Positions 34,439 to 43,331 are shown, counted from the stretch's first letter. The stretch: 48,576 bases of DNA from Clostridia bacterium (GCA_017411605.1 JAFQPR010000038.1:1-48576); one strand, 5' to 3'. Notes: generated by a model not told the origin, from the letters alone. Numbers and translations: made by a program.

Positions 34439-36232
34439 TTACTTTGAAAGCTTCTCTTCAAGAGCCTTAAGCTCATCGTAAAGCTCTGCGGGAACTCTGT
34501 CACCTACCTGAGCGTAGAACTGACGGATGCCTGCGCAGTCCTCAAGCCAAAGAGCCTTATCAACGGAAAGAAGATCAGCAAGAGTTTCCTTGGTGATATC
34601 AAGACCTTCGATATTGATATCGTCAACGTTGGGAACATAACCGATAGGAGTTTCGGTAGCGTCTACCTTGCCTTCGCAACGAGCGAGAATCCAAAGAAGA
34701 ACGCGCATATTATCGCCGAATCCGGGCCAGATGAAGTGTCCCTCATCGTCGGTTCTGAACCAGTTAACGTGGAAGATCTTAGGAGGATTGGAGAGCTTCT
34801 TGCCCATAGCGAGCCAGTGTGCCCAATAATCACCCATATCGTAACCAACGAAGGGACGCATAGCCATAGGATCGCGACGAACTACGCCGACAGCACCTGC
34901 TGCAGCCGCAGTGGTCTCGGAAGCCATGATAGAACCAACGAAGGTACCGTTCTGCCAGCTTCTCGACTGATATACGAGGGGAGCTGTCTTAGCGCGGCGG
35001 CCGCCGAATACGATTGCGGATACGGGAACGCCTGCGGGATCGTTGAACTTATCGGAGATGCAGGGGCAGTTTGCTGCCATTGCGGTAAATCTCGAGTTAG
35101 GATGAGCACCGGAGGTGTTAACCTTATCAGCCTTGTCATACTTTCTGTAATCCCAAACCTCGCCCTTCCAGTTGAGAGCATTTGTAGGAGGATTGTTATC
35201 AAGGCCTTCCCACCAAACGGTATTATCATCAAGATTGTGGCATACGTTAGTGAAGATAGTGTCACGCATAGCGGTGTGAAGCGCGTTGGGGTTGGACTTC
35301 TCGTTAGTACCGGGAGCAACGCCGAAGAAGCCGTTCTCGGGGTTAACTGCCCAAAGTCTTCCGTCCTTACCGACTCTGAGCCAAGCGATATCGTCACCTA
35401 CGCACCATACCTTATAGCCCTGCTTCTGATAAATTTCCGGAGGAATAAGCATTGCAAGGTTGGTCTTACCGCAAGCAGAGGGGAATGCAGCGGTGATATA
35501 CTTAACTTCTCCGTCGGGAGTCTGTACACCGAGGATAAGCATATGCTCTGCCATCCAGCCTTCTTTTCTACCGAGGTAGGAAGCTATACGGAGAGCGAAG
35601 CACTTCTTACCGAGAAGAACGTTTCCGCCGTAACCGGAGTTAACTGACCAGATAGTATTGTCCTCAGGGAAATGACAGATATATCTGTTTTCCTGGCTGA
35701 GCTCAGCGCGAGCGTGAAGTCCCTTAATGAAGTCAGCGCTATCGCCAAGAGCCTCGAGAACGTTAAGTCCTACTCTTGTCATTATAATCATGTTGAGTAC
35801 AACGTAGATAGAATCGGTAAGCTCAATACCGTACTTTGCGAAATCGGAGCCTACAACAGACATTGAATAAGGAATAACGTACATAGTCTTGCCCTTATAA
35901 GAATTCTTATAGAGCTTAGAGAGCTTCTCGTAGCATTCCTTGGGATCCATCCAGTTGTTGATATTACCCGCATCTTCCTTCTTGGAAGTACAGATAAACG
36001 TTCTGTCCTCTACTCTTGCAACGTCGTTGATTGCAGTTCTGTGGAGGTAGCAGTTAGGAAGCTTCTCCTCATTAAGCTTGATGAGGTCGCCGCATTCGCA
36101 CGCTGCTTTACGAAGAGCTTCTGTCTGCGCTTCGGTGCCGTCAACGAGAACTATATCCGAAGGATTAACAAGCTCTGCCATCTCAGCGATCCAAGCGTTA
36201 ACATAACTGTTCTTGGTTACATTTGTGTTCAT
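34439..36232 (-). CDS. pckG: Phosphoenolpyruvate carboxykinase (GTP)
   Basis: A 597-residue enzyme interconverting oxaloacetate + GTP and PEP + CO2 + GDP. The kinase P-loop is FPSACGKTN (250-258) with the reactive Cys at 254. The GTP-family motif FGGRRAKTAPLV and the sequence RVLLWILARCEGK are present. In fermenting anaerobes it often runs toward oxaloacetate. The gene stands alone, with its own promoter and no other C4-metabolism gene nearby. A hairpin lacking a T-run (ATTCCAAA with TTTGGAAT, 34400-34425) follows the stop. Confidence 0.97.
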   Translation of the reverse strand: MNTNVTKNSYVNAWIAEMAELVNPSDIVLVDGTEAQTEALRKAACECGDLIKLNEEKLPNCYLHRTAINDVARVEDRTFICTSKKEDAGNINNWMDPKECYEKLSKLYKNSYKGKTMYVIPYSMSVVGSDFAKYGIELTDSIYVVLNMIIMTRVGLNVLEALGDSADFIKGLHARAELSQENRYICHFPEDNTIWSVNSGYGGNVLLGKKCFALRIASYLGRKEGWMAEHMLILGVQTPDGEVKYITAAFPSACGKTNLAMLIPPEIYQKQGYKVWCVGDDIAWLRVGKDGRLWAVNPENGFFGVAPGTNEKSNPNALHTAMRDTIFTNVCHNLDDNTVWWEGLDNNPPTNALNWKGEVWDYRKYDKADKVNTSGAHPNSRFTAMAANCPCISDKFNDPAGVPVSAIVFGGRRAKTAPLVYQSRSWQNGTFVGSIMASETTAAAAGAVGVVRRDPMAMRPFVGYDMGDYWAHWLAMGKKLSNPPKIFHVNWFRTDDEGHFIWPGFGDNMRVLLWILARCEGKVDATETPIGYVPNVDDINIEGLDITKETLADLLSVDKALWLEDCAGIRQFYAQVGDRVPAELYDELKALEEKLSK

Positions 36233-36329
36233 TGGTCTATCTCCTTAATTAAAATAATCATAATTTTTATAAAGGATGAATGAGCATTTCAAAGCAACAA
36301 TCGTTCGAAAGTCCATTTACCCCGAATAC

Positions 36330-36358
36330 ATTATATCATAACAAAATATAATTTGCAA
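36330..36358 (-). promoter_or_regulatory. Promoter of pckG
   Basis: TTGCAA (36353-36358), 17 bp, TATAAT (36330-36335) on the minus strand, about 100 bp from the start codon. The leader of about 90 nt shows no recognisable riboswitch. Confidence 0.8.
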
Positions 36359-36548
36359 TAAGAAAACTAAAATATTTTTATGTTTTAGAATTATTAACAA
36401 TTATATGAAAAAAACATTCGATGTTGTTTTAGCAACAAATTAAGCAAGCAATAGTATGCTCGGTATTTTGCTTTCTTATCTGAGAGATTTTTTTATTTCG
36501 CGCGGCAAAATGCATTTTATTTTTCCCCGCTCTTTTCCTGTCGTTTCT

Positions 36549-36555
36549 TGTCGAA
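36549..36555 (+). promoter_or_regulatory. Putative Spo0A box upstream of spo0A
   Basis: TGTCGAA within TCTTGTCGAATTATG matches the 0A-box core. It lies about 75 bp upstream of the -35 element of the spo0A promoter, consistent with autoregulation. A 7 bp motif alone is weak evidence. Confidence 0.45.
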
Positions 36556-36625
36556 TTATGAGTAAATTGGTAAATTTTACCATTTTTATGACGAAATCTT
36601 TATAAAACTATGTTTGATTTTTCGG

Positions 36626-36654
36626 TTGCATTAAATGGAAAATTGTGGTAAAAT
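36626..36654 (+). promoter_or_regulatory. Promoter of spo0A
   Basis: TTGCAT (36626-36631), 17 bp, TAAAAT (36649-36654), followed 55 bp later by the ATG with AAGGAG. The remaining intergenic DNA (36359-36625) is AT-rich and holds nothing else recognised. Confidence 0.75.
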
Positions 36655-36708
36655 GTATTTGTTTCCAAGATTTACCAAATAAAAATCAAAACAAGGAGAA
36701 AACAACAC

Positions 36709-37473
36709 ATGGAAAAATCACTTAAAATTCTGATTTGTGCCGAAAATCCCGAGGAAAGGAAGAAAATTGCCGATGCAATATTCAAGGCGGGCGGAAGACG
36801 CCCCGATGAAGCCGCCGACGGCGAGGATGCGCTTGAGCTTGCAAAAAGAAACGTTTACGACATCGTAATATGCGACCTTTGGATACCGGGAATCGACGGT
36901 ATCGGAATTATACGAGCAATAAAGGCAAAAAGCTCCGAGACCTCTTTTATACTTCTCTCGCCTATCAATAAGCACGGAATTCTTATAGAAGCATCCGAGG
37001 CGGGAGCGGATATCTGTCTTTTGAAGCCTTTTTCCGAAGCTTCACTTTTATCTCATATCGACGCTATTACCAGAATTCGCGAAAAAGAAAAGGACGAGCT
37101 TGCATCAGCTCGCCCCGATATCGAATCTCAGGTAACTAAAATAATTCATCAAATAGGCGTTCCCGCGCATATCAAGGGATATCAATATCTTCGCTCGGCA
37201 ATTCTTATGACTATTGATGATAACGATATAATAAACTCGGTTACAAAGGTTCTCTATCCTTCGGTTGCGAAAAAATACAAAACTACGACGTCAAGAGTTG
37301 AGCGCGCTATCCGCCACGCAATCGAGGTAGCCTGGGACAGAGGTGACGTTGATACTCTAAACTCCTACTTTGGCTACACAATTCAGAACACGCGCGGAAA
37401 GCCTACAAATTCGGAATTTATCGCAATGATAGCAGATAATCTGCGTTTAAAGTACAAATACAGCATGGTATAA
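36709..37473 (+). CDS. spo0A: Sporulation master regulator Spo0A
   Basis: A 254-residue response regulator. The receiver domain (1-120) has the phospho-acceptor D56 in [12 protein letters not shown]. The acidic pair at the start of the receiver is reduced to a single E12. The C-terminal Spo0A DNA-binding domain (about 130-254) is highly characteristic: [38 protein letters not shown] (written as two adjacent blocks) and [20 protein letters not shown]. It controls entry into sporulation. Confidence 0.96.
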   Translation: MEKSLKILICAENPEERKKIADAIFKAGGRRPDEAADGEDALELAKRNVYDIVICDLWIPGIDGIGIIRAIKAKSSETSFILLSPINKHGILIEASEAGADICLLKPFSEASLLSHIDAITRIREKEKDELASARPDIESQVTKIIHQIGVPAHIKGYQYLRSAILMTIDDNDIINSVTKVLYPSVAKKYKTTTSRVERAIRHAIEVAWDRGDVDTLNSYFGYTIQNTRGKPTNSEFIAMIADNLRLKYKYSMV

Positions 37474-37479
37474 GAAAGA

Positions 37480-37528
37480 AAAAGAGGCTCTCTCAAACAG
37501 CTGAAATGCTGCGAGGTAGCCTCTTTCT
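37480..37528. terminator. Bidirectional terminator between spo0A and recR
   Basis: AAAGAGGCT pairs with AGCCTCTTT. A-rich and T-rich flanks fit termination of the converging spo0A and recR transcripts. Confidence 0.85.
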
Positions 37529-37539
37529 AAAGGTTTTAT

Positions 37540-38148
37540 TCAGTTACCGAAATACTTTCTGCCTTCCATCGCCCTGTGAAGTGTGACTTCATCGGCATAT
37601 TCTATATCGCCGCCTACGGGAATACCGTACGCAAGTCTCGAAACCTCAATATTATATGGCTCGAGTATCCTTGCGAGGTACGCAGCGGTAGTATCTCCCG
37701 AGGGGGTCGGGTTGGTCGCAACTATGACCTCTCTTATGCCTCCCTGCTCCGCGCGAGCAATAAGCTCTTTTACGTTGAGATCATCTGCAGAAATATTGTC
37801 AATAGGAGAAAGAACGCCGCCAAGCACGTGATACGTGCCGCGATAGCTTCTCACCTTCTCCATTACCATAATATCCTTAGGACTTTCGACAACGCAGATG
37901 AGCGAGGGATCTCTATACTCATCCGAGCATATCTCGCATTTGCCCTCCGATGCCGTAAGTCCGCAGCAGACGGGACAGGTATGAACGTCGCGCTTTGCGC
38001 CGATTATAGCATCCGCAAACTGCTCAAGCTCGTGTTCCTCGAGCGCAAGCGTAGCAAACGCATAACGGACAGCGGTCTTTGCACCGACACCGGGAAGCTT
38101 TCTGAATTCTTCGATCAATCTCTTGATCGGCGCTATATATTCTGCCAT
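37540..38148 (-). CDS. recR: Recombination mediator RecR
   Basis: A 202-residue protein with a helix-hairpin-helix start (RKLPGVGAKTAVRYAF), a zinc finger with C58, C61, C71 and C74 (CPVC and CEIC), and a TOPRIM domain (LICVVESPKDIMVMEK, ATNPTPSGDTTAAYL). It forms a clamp that works with RecO. The dnaX-ybaB-recR order is the conserved Firmicutes cluster. Confidence 0.98.
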   Translation of the reverse strand: MAEYIAPIKRLIEEFRKLPGVGAKTAVRYAFATLALEEHELEQFADAIIGAKRDVHTCPVCCGLTASEGKCEICSDEYRDPSLICVVESPKDIMVMEKVRSYRGTYHVLGGVLSPIDNISADDLNVKELIARAEQGGIREVIVATNPTPSGDTTAAYLARILEPYNIEVSRLAYGIPVGGDIEYADEVTLHRAMEGRKYFGN

Positions 38149-38154
38149 TACCGA

Positions 38155-38511
38155 TTAAAAGATTCCCGGAACTCCGGGCAATCCGACAGAGCCCGTTATT
38201 GCCTGCATCTCTGATGCATTTGTGCTTTCAACCTTCTTGATAGCCTCGTTAACTGCGGCAACCACAAGGTCCTCAAGCGTTTCGATATCATCGGGATCAA
38301 CGATCTCGGGAGCAAGCTTAACAGAAAGGATCTCCTTCTTACCGTTTATCTTTACGTTTACAACTCCGCCGCCTGCGCTAACGTCGTATTCGCGAGCATC
38401 AAGCTCCTCCTGCTTTGCAGCCATATCCTCCTGCATCTTCTGAGCTTGCTTAAGAACAGCCTGCATATTGGACGGACCGCCGCCCACACCCTGAGGTAAT
38501 CTTACTTTCAT
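38155..38511 (-). CDS. YbaB/EbfC family nucleoid-associated protein
   Basis: 118 residues from the ATG after GAGGAAAG; a TTG six codons upstream gives a longer form. The YbaB pattern is clear: MQAVLKQAQKMQEDM, SAGGGVVNVKINGKKEILSV and ALVEDL-like LEDLVVAAVNEAIKK. It binds DNA as a dimer. It lies between dnaX and recR. Confidence 0.95.
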   Translation of the reverse strand: MKVRLPQGVGGGPSNMQAVLKQAQKMQEDMAAKQEELDAREYDVSAGGGVVNVKINGKKEILSVKLAPEIVDPDDIETLEDLVVAAVNEAIKKVESTNASEMQAITGSVGLPGVPGIF

Positions 38512-38541
38512 TTGTCTTTCCTCTTTCAATATTATCTAAAT

Positions 38542-40131
38542 TTAATTTAAAGCTTTTTCAATCTCATCGGCAAAGCTGCCGACGGAATCACCGGAGTCTT
38601 TCGCAACAAAATTAACGACTACAGCACCCGGATCTTTGTTTTCGCATTCAGCAATAAGTCCCTTTACAAGGGCCATATTCTCCTGACTTTTCGTAACAAC
38701 GGTTACGAAAAATTTATCAACCTTAACAAGGAAGCTGCCGTCCGGCATAACAAAGGCTATTGCCTTCGAAAGCGCAGCGTAGACCGAGCCTTTTGTATTT
38801 TCCAAACCCGAAATAACACGTCCCCACTTTGAATAAGGCTTTGGCTCTGCGTTCGGAACAAACGCTGCGGGAGCAGGATTTTCCGTCTTTGGCTTCTCTG
38901 CTTCGGCAGGAGCCGAAGATACCGGTTTAGTAGGCTCCTTAATCGGAGCATCCTCTTTAACACTTCCACTGAATTTAAGTCTTGAAACAGCCTTTTCAAG
39001 CTCCTCTATTCGAAGAAGCAAGGCTTCATCTCCCGAGCCGAGTCTTGAATCGCACATACGGGTAAGCGCTATCTCGGCAACGCTTCTCTTTGACTCTCTT
39101 GCACGCTGAAGGTCGGCAAGCGTAGCTTCGAGCACCGAGGTATGATAAAGAAGCTTTGCCATAGTAAGCTTACCTGCAAGCTCTTCGAGCTGATTATGCT
39201 CCGCATCGGTAAGGTCGAGATAATTCTTAGAGTCCGAAGTGCTCTTGACTATCATTATATCTCTGTATGCATCGAGAAGCTCCTGCCAGAATACCGAAAG
39301 ATCGCTTCCAACCATAACAACGTTAGCTACAGCCGAATAAACTGCGGAATAATCGGAGCTTGCGATAGCGTCTATTAAAGAATAAATCGAAGAGCGGTTT
39401 CCTCTGCCCACCGTTGCGAATACAAGCTCCGCATCAATGGTTTTTCTCGCTCCCGCGCAAAGTTCAAGAAGGCTGACCGCATCTCGCATTCCGCCCTCTG
39501 CAGCTCTCGCGATAACTCCCGCGCCCTCTTCCGTCAGATCAATTCCCTCCGCCTTGGATATTTTCATAAGGCGTTCAACTATGACCTCTGTGGTCATACG
39601 GCGGAAATCAAATCGCTGACATCTTGAAACGATAGTAGTGGGTAATTTATTAAATTCCGTCGTAGCAAGTATAAACACTACGTATGACGGAGGCTCTTCG
39701 AGAGTCTTAAGCAATGCGTTGAACGCAGAGCCCGACATCATATGAACCTCGTCTATGATGTAAACACGATATTTGAGAAGCGCAGGGGTGAAGGCTATCT
39801 CATCCTTCATATCTCTTACGTTTCCTACACCGTTATTACTCGCGGCGTCCATTTCTATAACGTCTGTAGCAACGCCCGCATCAATACTGCGGCATGCTTC
39901 GCATTCGTTACAGGGATTTCCGTTTTTCGGATTCAAGCAGTTCACTGCTTTCGCAAGGATCTTCGCGCAGCTAGTCTTTCCCGTTCCTCTCGAGCCGCAG
40001 AAAAGATACGCGTGAGAAATCTTATTGTTTGCAACTTCATATTTGAGTATATCCGTAGTTGACTTTTGACCCGAAACGTCATCAAAATCAACCGGGCGCC
40101 ATTTTCTGTATAAAGCACGGTAATCTGACAT
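38542..40131 (-). CDS. dnaX: DNA polymerase III subunit gamma/tau
   Basis: A 529-residue clamp-loader ATPase. Walker A is GSRGTGKT (46-53), the zinc module uses C65, C74, C77 and C80, and Walker B is IIDEVHMMS. SRC appears at VSRCQRFDFR. Domain III is followed by a proline/alanine linker (about 375-420) and a C-terminal domain. The start is ATG after AAAGGATG. It lies directly downstream of the SRP RNA, as in many Firmicutes. Confidence 0.97.
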   Translation of the reverse strand: MSDYRALYRKWRPVDFDDVSGQKSTTDILKYEVANNKISHAYLFCGSRGTGKTSCAKILAKAVNCLNPKNGNPCNECEACRSIDAGVATDVIEMDAASNNGVGNVRDMKDEIAFTPALLKYRVYIIDEVHMMSGSAFNALLKTLEEPPSYVVFILATTEFNKLPTTIVSRCQRFDFRRMTTEVIVERLMKISKAEGIDLTEEGAGVIARAAEGGMRDAVSLLELCAGARKTIDAELVFATVGRGNRSSIYSLIDAIASSDYSAVYSAVANVVMVGSDLSVFWQELLDAYRDIMIVKSTSDSKNYLDLTDAEHNQLEELAGKLTMAKLLYHTSVLEATLADLQRARESKRSVAEIALTRMCDSRLGSGDEALLLRIEELEKAVSRLKFSGSVKEDAPIKEPTKPVSSAPAEAEKPKTENPAPAAFVPNAEPKPYSKWGRVISGLENTKGSVYAALSKAIAFVMPDGSFLVKVDKFFVTVVTKSQENMALVKGLIAECENKDPGAVVVNFVAKDSGDSVGSFADEIEKALN

Positions 40132-40151
40132 ATCTGCATCCTTTCATAATT

Positions 40152-40226
40152 TAAAAAGAAAAGCGCGAGCGGTACACAAAGTCCTCCGCATACGCGCGAA
40201 AAAATAATCTTCCGAATGTCGGAAAG
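40152..40226 (-). terminator. Tandem terminators after the SRP RNA
   Basis: Two minus-strand hairpins. CTTTCCGACATTCGGAAG is followed by ATTATTTTTT (40199-40226). GCGCGTATGCGG pairs with CCGCTCGCGC and is followed by TTTTCTTTTT (40152-40197). They isolate the SRP RNA from dnaX. Confidence 0.8.
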
Positions 40227-40251
40227 AGCCATACACCTCTCCTTCGAACAA

Positions 40252-40520
40252 GCCCTTACATGCGTTAACCACTGCCACTGCTCCAAACAGGCACCCTTGC
40301 GGCACACCCGATAAACTGCTTAATGCTGCTCCGTTCCCGACCTGACATGGTTCACAGCCTCAAGTTGCGCAAGACCCACTCTTCAACACAACGGCAAGTG
40401 GCGCAGTCCACACAAAAACTGACCTTGAGAGAGGAAATCACCCCTGCATATAGCGGATTTCAGGAATAAGGCACCGCTACCACCCCGGCCAGTATGACTC
40501 CATCCGACACCCGGAAGATA
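40252..40520 (-). ncRNA. ffs: Signal recognition particle RNA, large Firmicutes type
   Basis: On the minus strand, the conserved helix-8 tip GTCAGGTCGGGAACGGAGCAGC is present (written here as GTCAGGTCGGG then AACGGAGCAGC). The 5' domain has GGGGTGGTAGCGGTGCC and the 3' domain GGTGTGCCGCAAGGGTGCC, which pair to form the Alu-type part. The length of about 260 nt fits the long Bacillus/Clostridia form. Upstream of dnaX is the usual location. The exact ends are approximate. Confidence 0.93.
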
Positions 40521-40533
40521 ATTCACGGTATAC

Positions 40534-40562
40534 AGTATACCAAATTATTTCCGAAATTGCAA
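40534..40562 (-). promoter_or_regulatory. Promoter of SRP RNA
   Basis: TTGCAA (40557-40562), 17 bp, TATACT (40534-40539) on the minus strand. The start is predicted near 40527. TTTGTCGAAAT, a good match to an extended 0A box, occurs 40 bp further upstream (40600-40610). Confidence 0.8.
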
Positions 40563-40636
40563 GTCCTTTTTAATAAAAATTTTAAAAATATTGCTTCAAA
40601 TTTCGACAAACCTTACGGCAAAAACACAAAATACCG

Positions 40637-41353
40637 TTAAATTACAAATCCGCCGCTGATATTAAGCACGTCACCCGTGATAAATCCCGCCTCACCCGAC
40701 GCGAGGAATAGCGCGGCATTTGCAATCTCGGCGGGCTCCCCTATTCTGCCTAAGGGAGTTTCATCCGCAAGAGCTCTCATATCCTCATCGGAAATTGCAC
40801 GGTTCATATCTGTATTTATAACACCCGGTGCTATCGCATTTACAGTTATCCCCGAGGGTCCGAGCTCCTTTGCAAGCGCTTTTGTAAAACCGATAAGCGC
40901 CGCCTTTGCGGTAGAATAATGCACCTCGCATGACGCTCCGACGAGTCCCCATACAGAGCTTATATTTATAATTCTGCCGCGTTTTTTATTTATCATTTGA
41001 GATAAAACGGCTTTTGAATACAAAAATGCGGCGGTCACAGACGTATTCATAACTCTGTTCCATTCCGCAAGCGAGATATCACTGAGAATGCCGAACGAGG
41101 ATACTGCCGCATTGTTTATAAGAACGTCTGTTTCCCCGTAAAACTCGGTAGCTTTTTTAACAGCGGAAATAATATCGCTTTCACTCTCGGAATCCGCCTT
41201 AATAGCGAGTGCTCCCGTTTTATCCGAAAGGGTACGAGCCTCAGCATCCGAGCTTTTATAAGTAAAAGCAACGGAGTATCCGTTCGATGCAAATAACTCT
41301 ACCATAGCCTTGCCTATTCCGCGCGAACCGCCGGTTATTAATACTGTTTTCAT
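40637..41353 (-). CDS. Short-chain dehydrogenase/reductase, FabG-like
   Basis: A 238-residue NAD(P)H-dependent oxidoreductase. The Rossmann motif is TGGSRGIGKAM, then NNAAVS, and the catalytic residues S133, Y146 and K150 (ISSVWG and YSTAK). The C-terminus GDVLNISGGFVI matches 3-oxoacyl-ACP reductases. It stands alone with no fatty-acid genes around it, so the substrate is open. Confidence 0.92.
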   Translation of the reverse strand: MKTVLITGGSRGIGKAMVELFASNGYSVAFTYKSSDAEARTLSDKTGALAIKADSESESDIISAVKKATEFYGETDVLINNAAVSSFGILSDISLAEWNRVMNTSVTAAFLYSKAVLSQMINKKRGRIINISSVWGLVGASCEVHYSTAKAALIGFTKALAKELGPSGITVNAIAPGVINTDMNRAISDEDMRALADETPLGRIGEPAEIANAALFLASGEAGFITGDVLNISGGFVI

Positions 41354-41496
41354 TTGTTACCTCACAGAAGTTTATGTCTTAAGTATATAATATTTTTGCT
41401 TATATGTCAACCGAGTTTTTTCTTTTCATTCTAAATTACTTGATTTTTCCAACTGTTTTATTGTATAATAAATTCACAACCCCACGGAGGCTTATT

Positions 41497-42192
41497 TTGA
41501 TACTTTTAATTGACAAATCACAAAAGGATGCAACACTTGTATCCGAGATACTTTTTAATATGGGATTTCTTTCCCTCGCGGTAACCCCCGAGAGAGCTCC
41601 ATCCGAAATATCGAACAGATTCCGAGCCGTTATTTTTCTATCTCCCGAGAGAATGGGATCGCTTGAAGAATACGTTCCGATGATACGAAAATTCTCACTC
41701 GGCTCTCCCATCTTTGCTCTTTGCAGAAAACCTTATTTTGAGGAAGAGGCGCTATTTGACAAGGTGTTCTACAATGCCGAAATATCGTACGATCTTATCG
41801 GGGCTATTATTGAGGTTCAGACGACTATGAAGAAGCGACGTATCGGCAGCTACAGGGCGATGGGAATAGATGCTTCCGTTTATTCCGACGAGGTTACCTT
41901 CTTTGATATTCCGCTCGGGCTGACAAAGACCGAAACGATGATTTTGAGGTATATAGCCGTAAACTTCCCTACCAGAGTTAAGGCAAATGATATTTTGCGT
42001 TTCGCTTTTAAGAGCGGAAGATGCCCCGAAATTGCAAATATACGGACTCATATTTCGTCTATCAATAAAAAATTTGTTAAGGTCGCAAAAAGGCAATTTA
42101 TAGTTTCCGAAAACCGTATTGGATACACTCTCGCCACTCCTCCCGATATTTTTGCCGCAAAAAACGCCGAGAATAATAAAATAACGAAATAG
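41497..42192 (+). CDS. Atypical OmpR-type regulator with degenerate receiver domain
   Basis: 231 residues from the TTG at 41497, chosen because CGGAGG lies 6 nt before it; the frame opens earlier without a ribosome site. Residues 1-115 follow the receiver fold (ILLIDKSQKDATLVSEIL at the start, a K-P pair in CRKPYFEE), but the phospho-acceptor position reads AVIFLSPERM, with Ser where Asp is expected. The C-terminus (about 140-220) is a winged helix (LTKTETMILRYIA, RTHISSINKKF, SENRIGYTL). It is thus probably phosphorylation-independent. It is followed directly by sigK. Confidence 0.8.
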   Translation: MILLIDKSQKDATLVSEILFNMGFLSLAVTPERAPSEISNRFRAVIFLSPERMGSLEEYVPMIRKFSLGSPIFALCRKPYFEEEALFDKVFYNAEISYDLIGAIIEVQTTMKKRRIGSYRAMGIDASVYSDEVTFFDIPLGLTKTETMILRYIAVNFPTRVKANDILRFAFKSGRCPEIANIRTHISSINKKFVKVAKRQFIVSENRIGYTLATPPDIFAAKNAENNKITK

Positions 42193-42196
42193 GTAC

Positions 42197-42240
42197 AAGC
42201 TAACCTTGCATATGCTATGATATGGAGGTTAGCTTTTTAT
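42197..42240 (+). promoter_or_regulatory. Hairpin sequestering the sigK ribosome site, also a terminator
   Basis: AAGCTAACCTTGCATAT (42197-42213) pairs with ATATGGAGGTTAGCTT (42220-42235): 16 base pairs, one bulged G and a 6 nt loop. The sigK Shine-Dalgarno GGAGG (42224-42228) lies wholly inside the helix, and TTTTT follows at 42234-42238, ending at the sigK ATG. Confidence 0.8.
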
Positions 42241-42940
42241 GTTGAATTTTTCAAATCTTTTCTTAAAATTTATCTCTCTTATCTTGGGACTATCCGATAT
42301 GCAGTCGTTCCCTCCTCCCCTGAAGGCAGCGGAGGAACAGGAGCTGTTTATCAAAATGAAGGACGGTGATATGAGCGCGCGGGCGAAGCTGATTGAGCAC
42401 AATATGAGACTCGTTTCACACATAATCCGTAAGTATTATTCATCTTACGGATACCCCGATGATCTTTTATCCATAGGAAGCCTCGGTCTGATCAAGGCGG
42501 TGGATTCCTTCCATTCGGAAAAAGGCACACGCTTTGCAACCTACGGCGCGCGTTGCATTCAAAACGAAATACTTATGTTTTTCAGAAGCCAGAAAAAAAC
42601 AAATATGGAGGTTTCACTTAATGATACGATAGACGTTGACCGCGACGGAAATCCGCTTACATACCTTGATATCATAAGCACTCCCGAAACGATTGCTGAG
42701 GATATCGATATGAATATGCATATTGAAAAGGTCAGAGAGCTGGTCGACAGCGTTCTTGACGAACGAGAGCGCGAAATTATCGTTTTGAGATACGGCCTGC
42801 TCGGCTATCAGCCGAAAACTCAGCGAGAGGTTGCAAAATATCTCGGTATTTCCCGCTCGTACGTTTCGAGAATCGAAAAAAAGGCGCTTTTACTCTTACG
42901 CGAGTCGTTTGGCGGAGTCAGACCCGAATTTGATGACTGA
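42239..42940 (+). CDS. sigK: Sporulation sigma factor SigK (pro-sigma-K)
   Basis: A 233-residue late mother-cell sigma factor. Residues 1-20 are a hydrophobic pro-sequence (LFLKFISLILGL) of the kind removed by SpoIVFB. Next come the sigma region 2 motifs (LIEHNMRLVSHIIRKYY, LLSIGSLGLIKAVDSF) and region 4 with REREIIVLRYGLLG and the helix-turn-helix QREVAKYLGISRSYVSRIE. The gene is continuous, with no skin-type interruption. Its ribosome site is buried in the preceding hairpin. Confidence 0.94.
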   Translation: MLNFSNLFLKFISLILGLSDMQSFPPPLKAAEEQELFIKMKDGDMSARAKLIEHNMRLVSHIIRKYYSSYGYPDDLLSIGSLGLIKAVDSFHSEKGTRFATYGARCIQNEILMFFRSQKKTNMEVSLNDTIDVDRDGNPLTYLDIISTPETIAEDIDMNMHIEKVRELVDSVLDEREREIIVLRYGLLGYQPKTQREVAKYLGISRSYVSRIEKKALLLLRESFGGVRPEFDD

Positions 42941-43023
42941 TTGTTCGTTCTATGTATAAAAAAATCAAAAGCGTGAAAACTAACAATGGACCTTCGTCCA
43001 AAAAAGATACTGAGGTTTCAGAA

Positions 43024-43269
43024 ATGATTATAAACAAAATCGCGCTGATTATTTCTATAATCGGTTGTCTCAACTGGGGTCTTGTCGGTCTTTTCTCTTT
43101 TGATCTGGTAGCCTGGATCTCTGGAGGTCCCGAAACGCTTCTTGCAAGAATCATCTACGTAATAGTTGCTCTTGCGGGAATCTGGTGCATCTCGCTTCTC
43201 TTCCACGAGGATGAAGATACCGTTGATCACAGAAACACAACGATGGGCCACGGCCGCAACCACGCATAA
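43024..43269 (+). CDS. DUF378 family membrane protein
   Basis: 81 residues from the ATG after TGAGGT; the frame opens 24 codons earlier. Two hydrophobic helices carry the DUF378 signature: IGCLNWGLVGLFSFDLVAWI and LARIIYVIVALAGIWCI. The polar tail is histidine-rich (HRNTTMGHGRNH). The family is a widespread small membrane protein of unknown role. It lies 83 bp after sigK. Confidence 0.9.
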   Translation: MIINKIALIISIIGCLNWGLVGLFSFDLVAWISGGPETLLARIIYVIVALAGIWCISLLFHEDEDTVDHRNTTMGHGRNHA

Positions 43270-43294
43270 ACCACTCAATATTATTATGCCCTGT

Positions 43295-43331
43295 GAGGCT
43301 AGCTTGGAGTATTTTTGAGCTAGCCTCTTTT
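43295..43331 (+). terminator. Terminator after the DUF378 gene
   Basis: GAGGCTAGCT and AGCTAGCCTC form a perfect 10 bp stem followed by TTTT. Confidence 0.88.

Noticed and set aside
34736-35647. A 303-codon plus-strand open frame
   Set aside because: Fully antisense to pckG, which has complete catalytic motifs. The frame has low-complexity composition and no recognisable family.
39942-40307. A 121-codon minus-strand open frame
   Set aside because: It overlaps the SRP RNA 3' end, its terminators and the dnaX start, and has no protein-like features.
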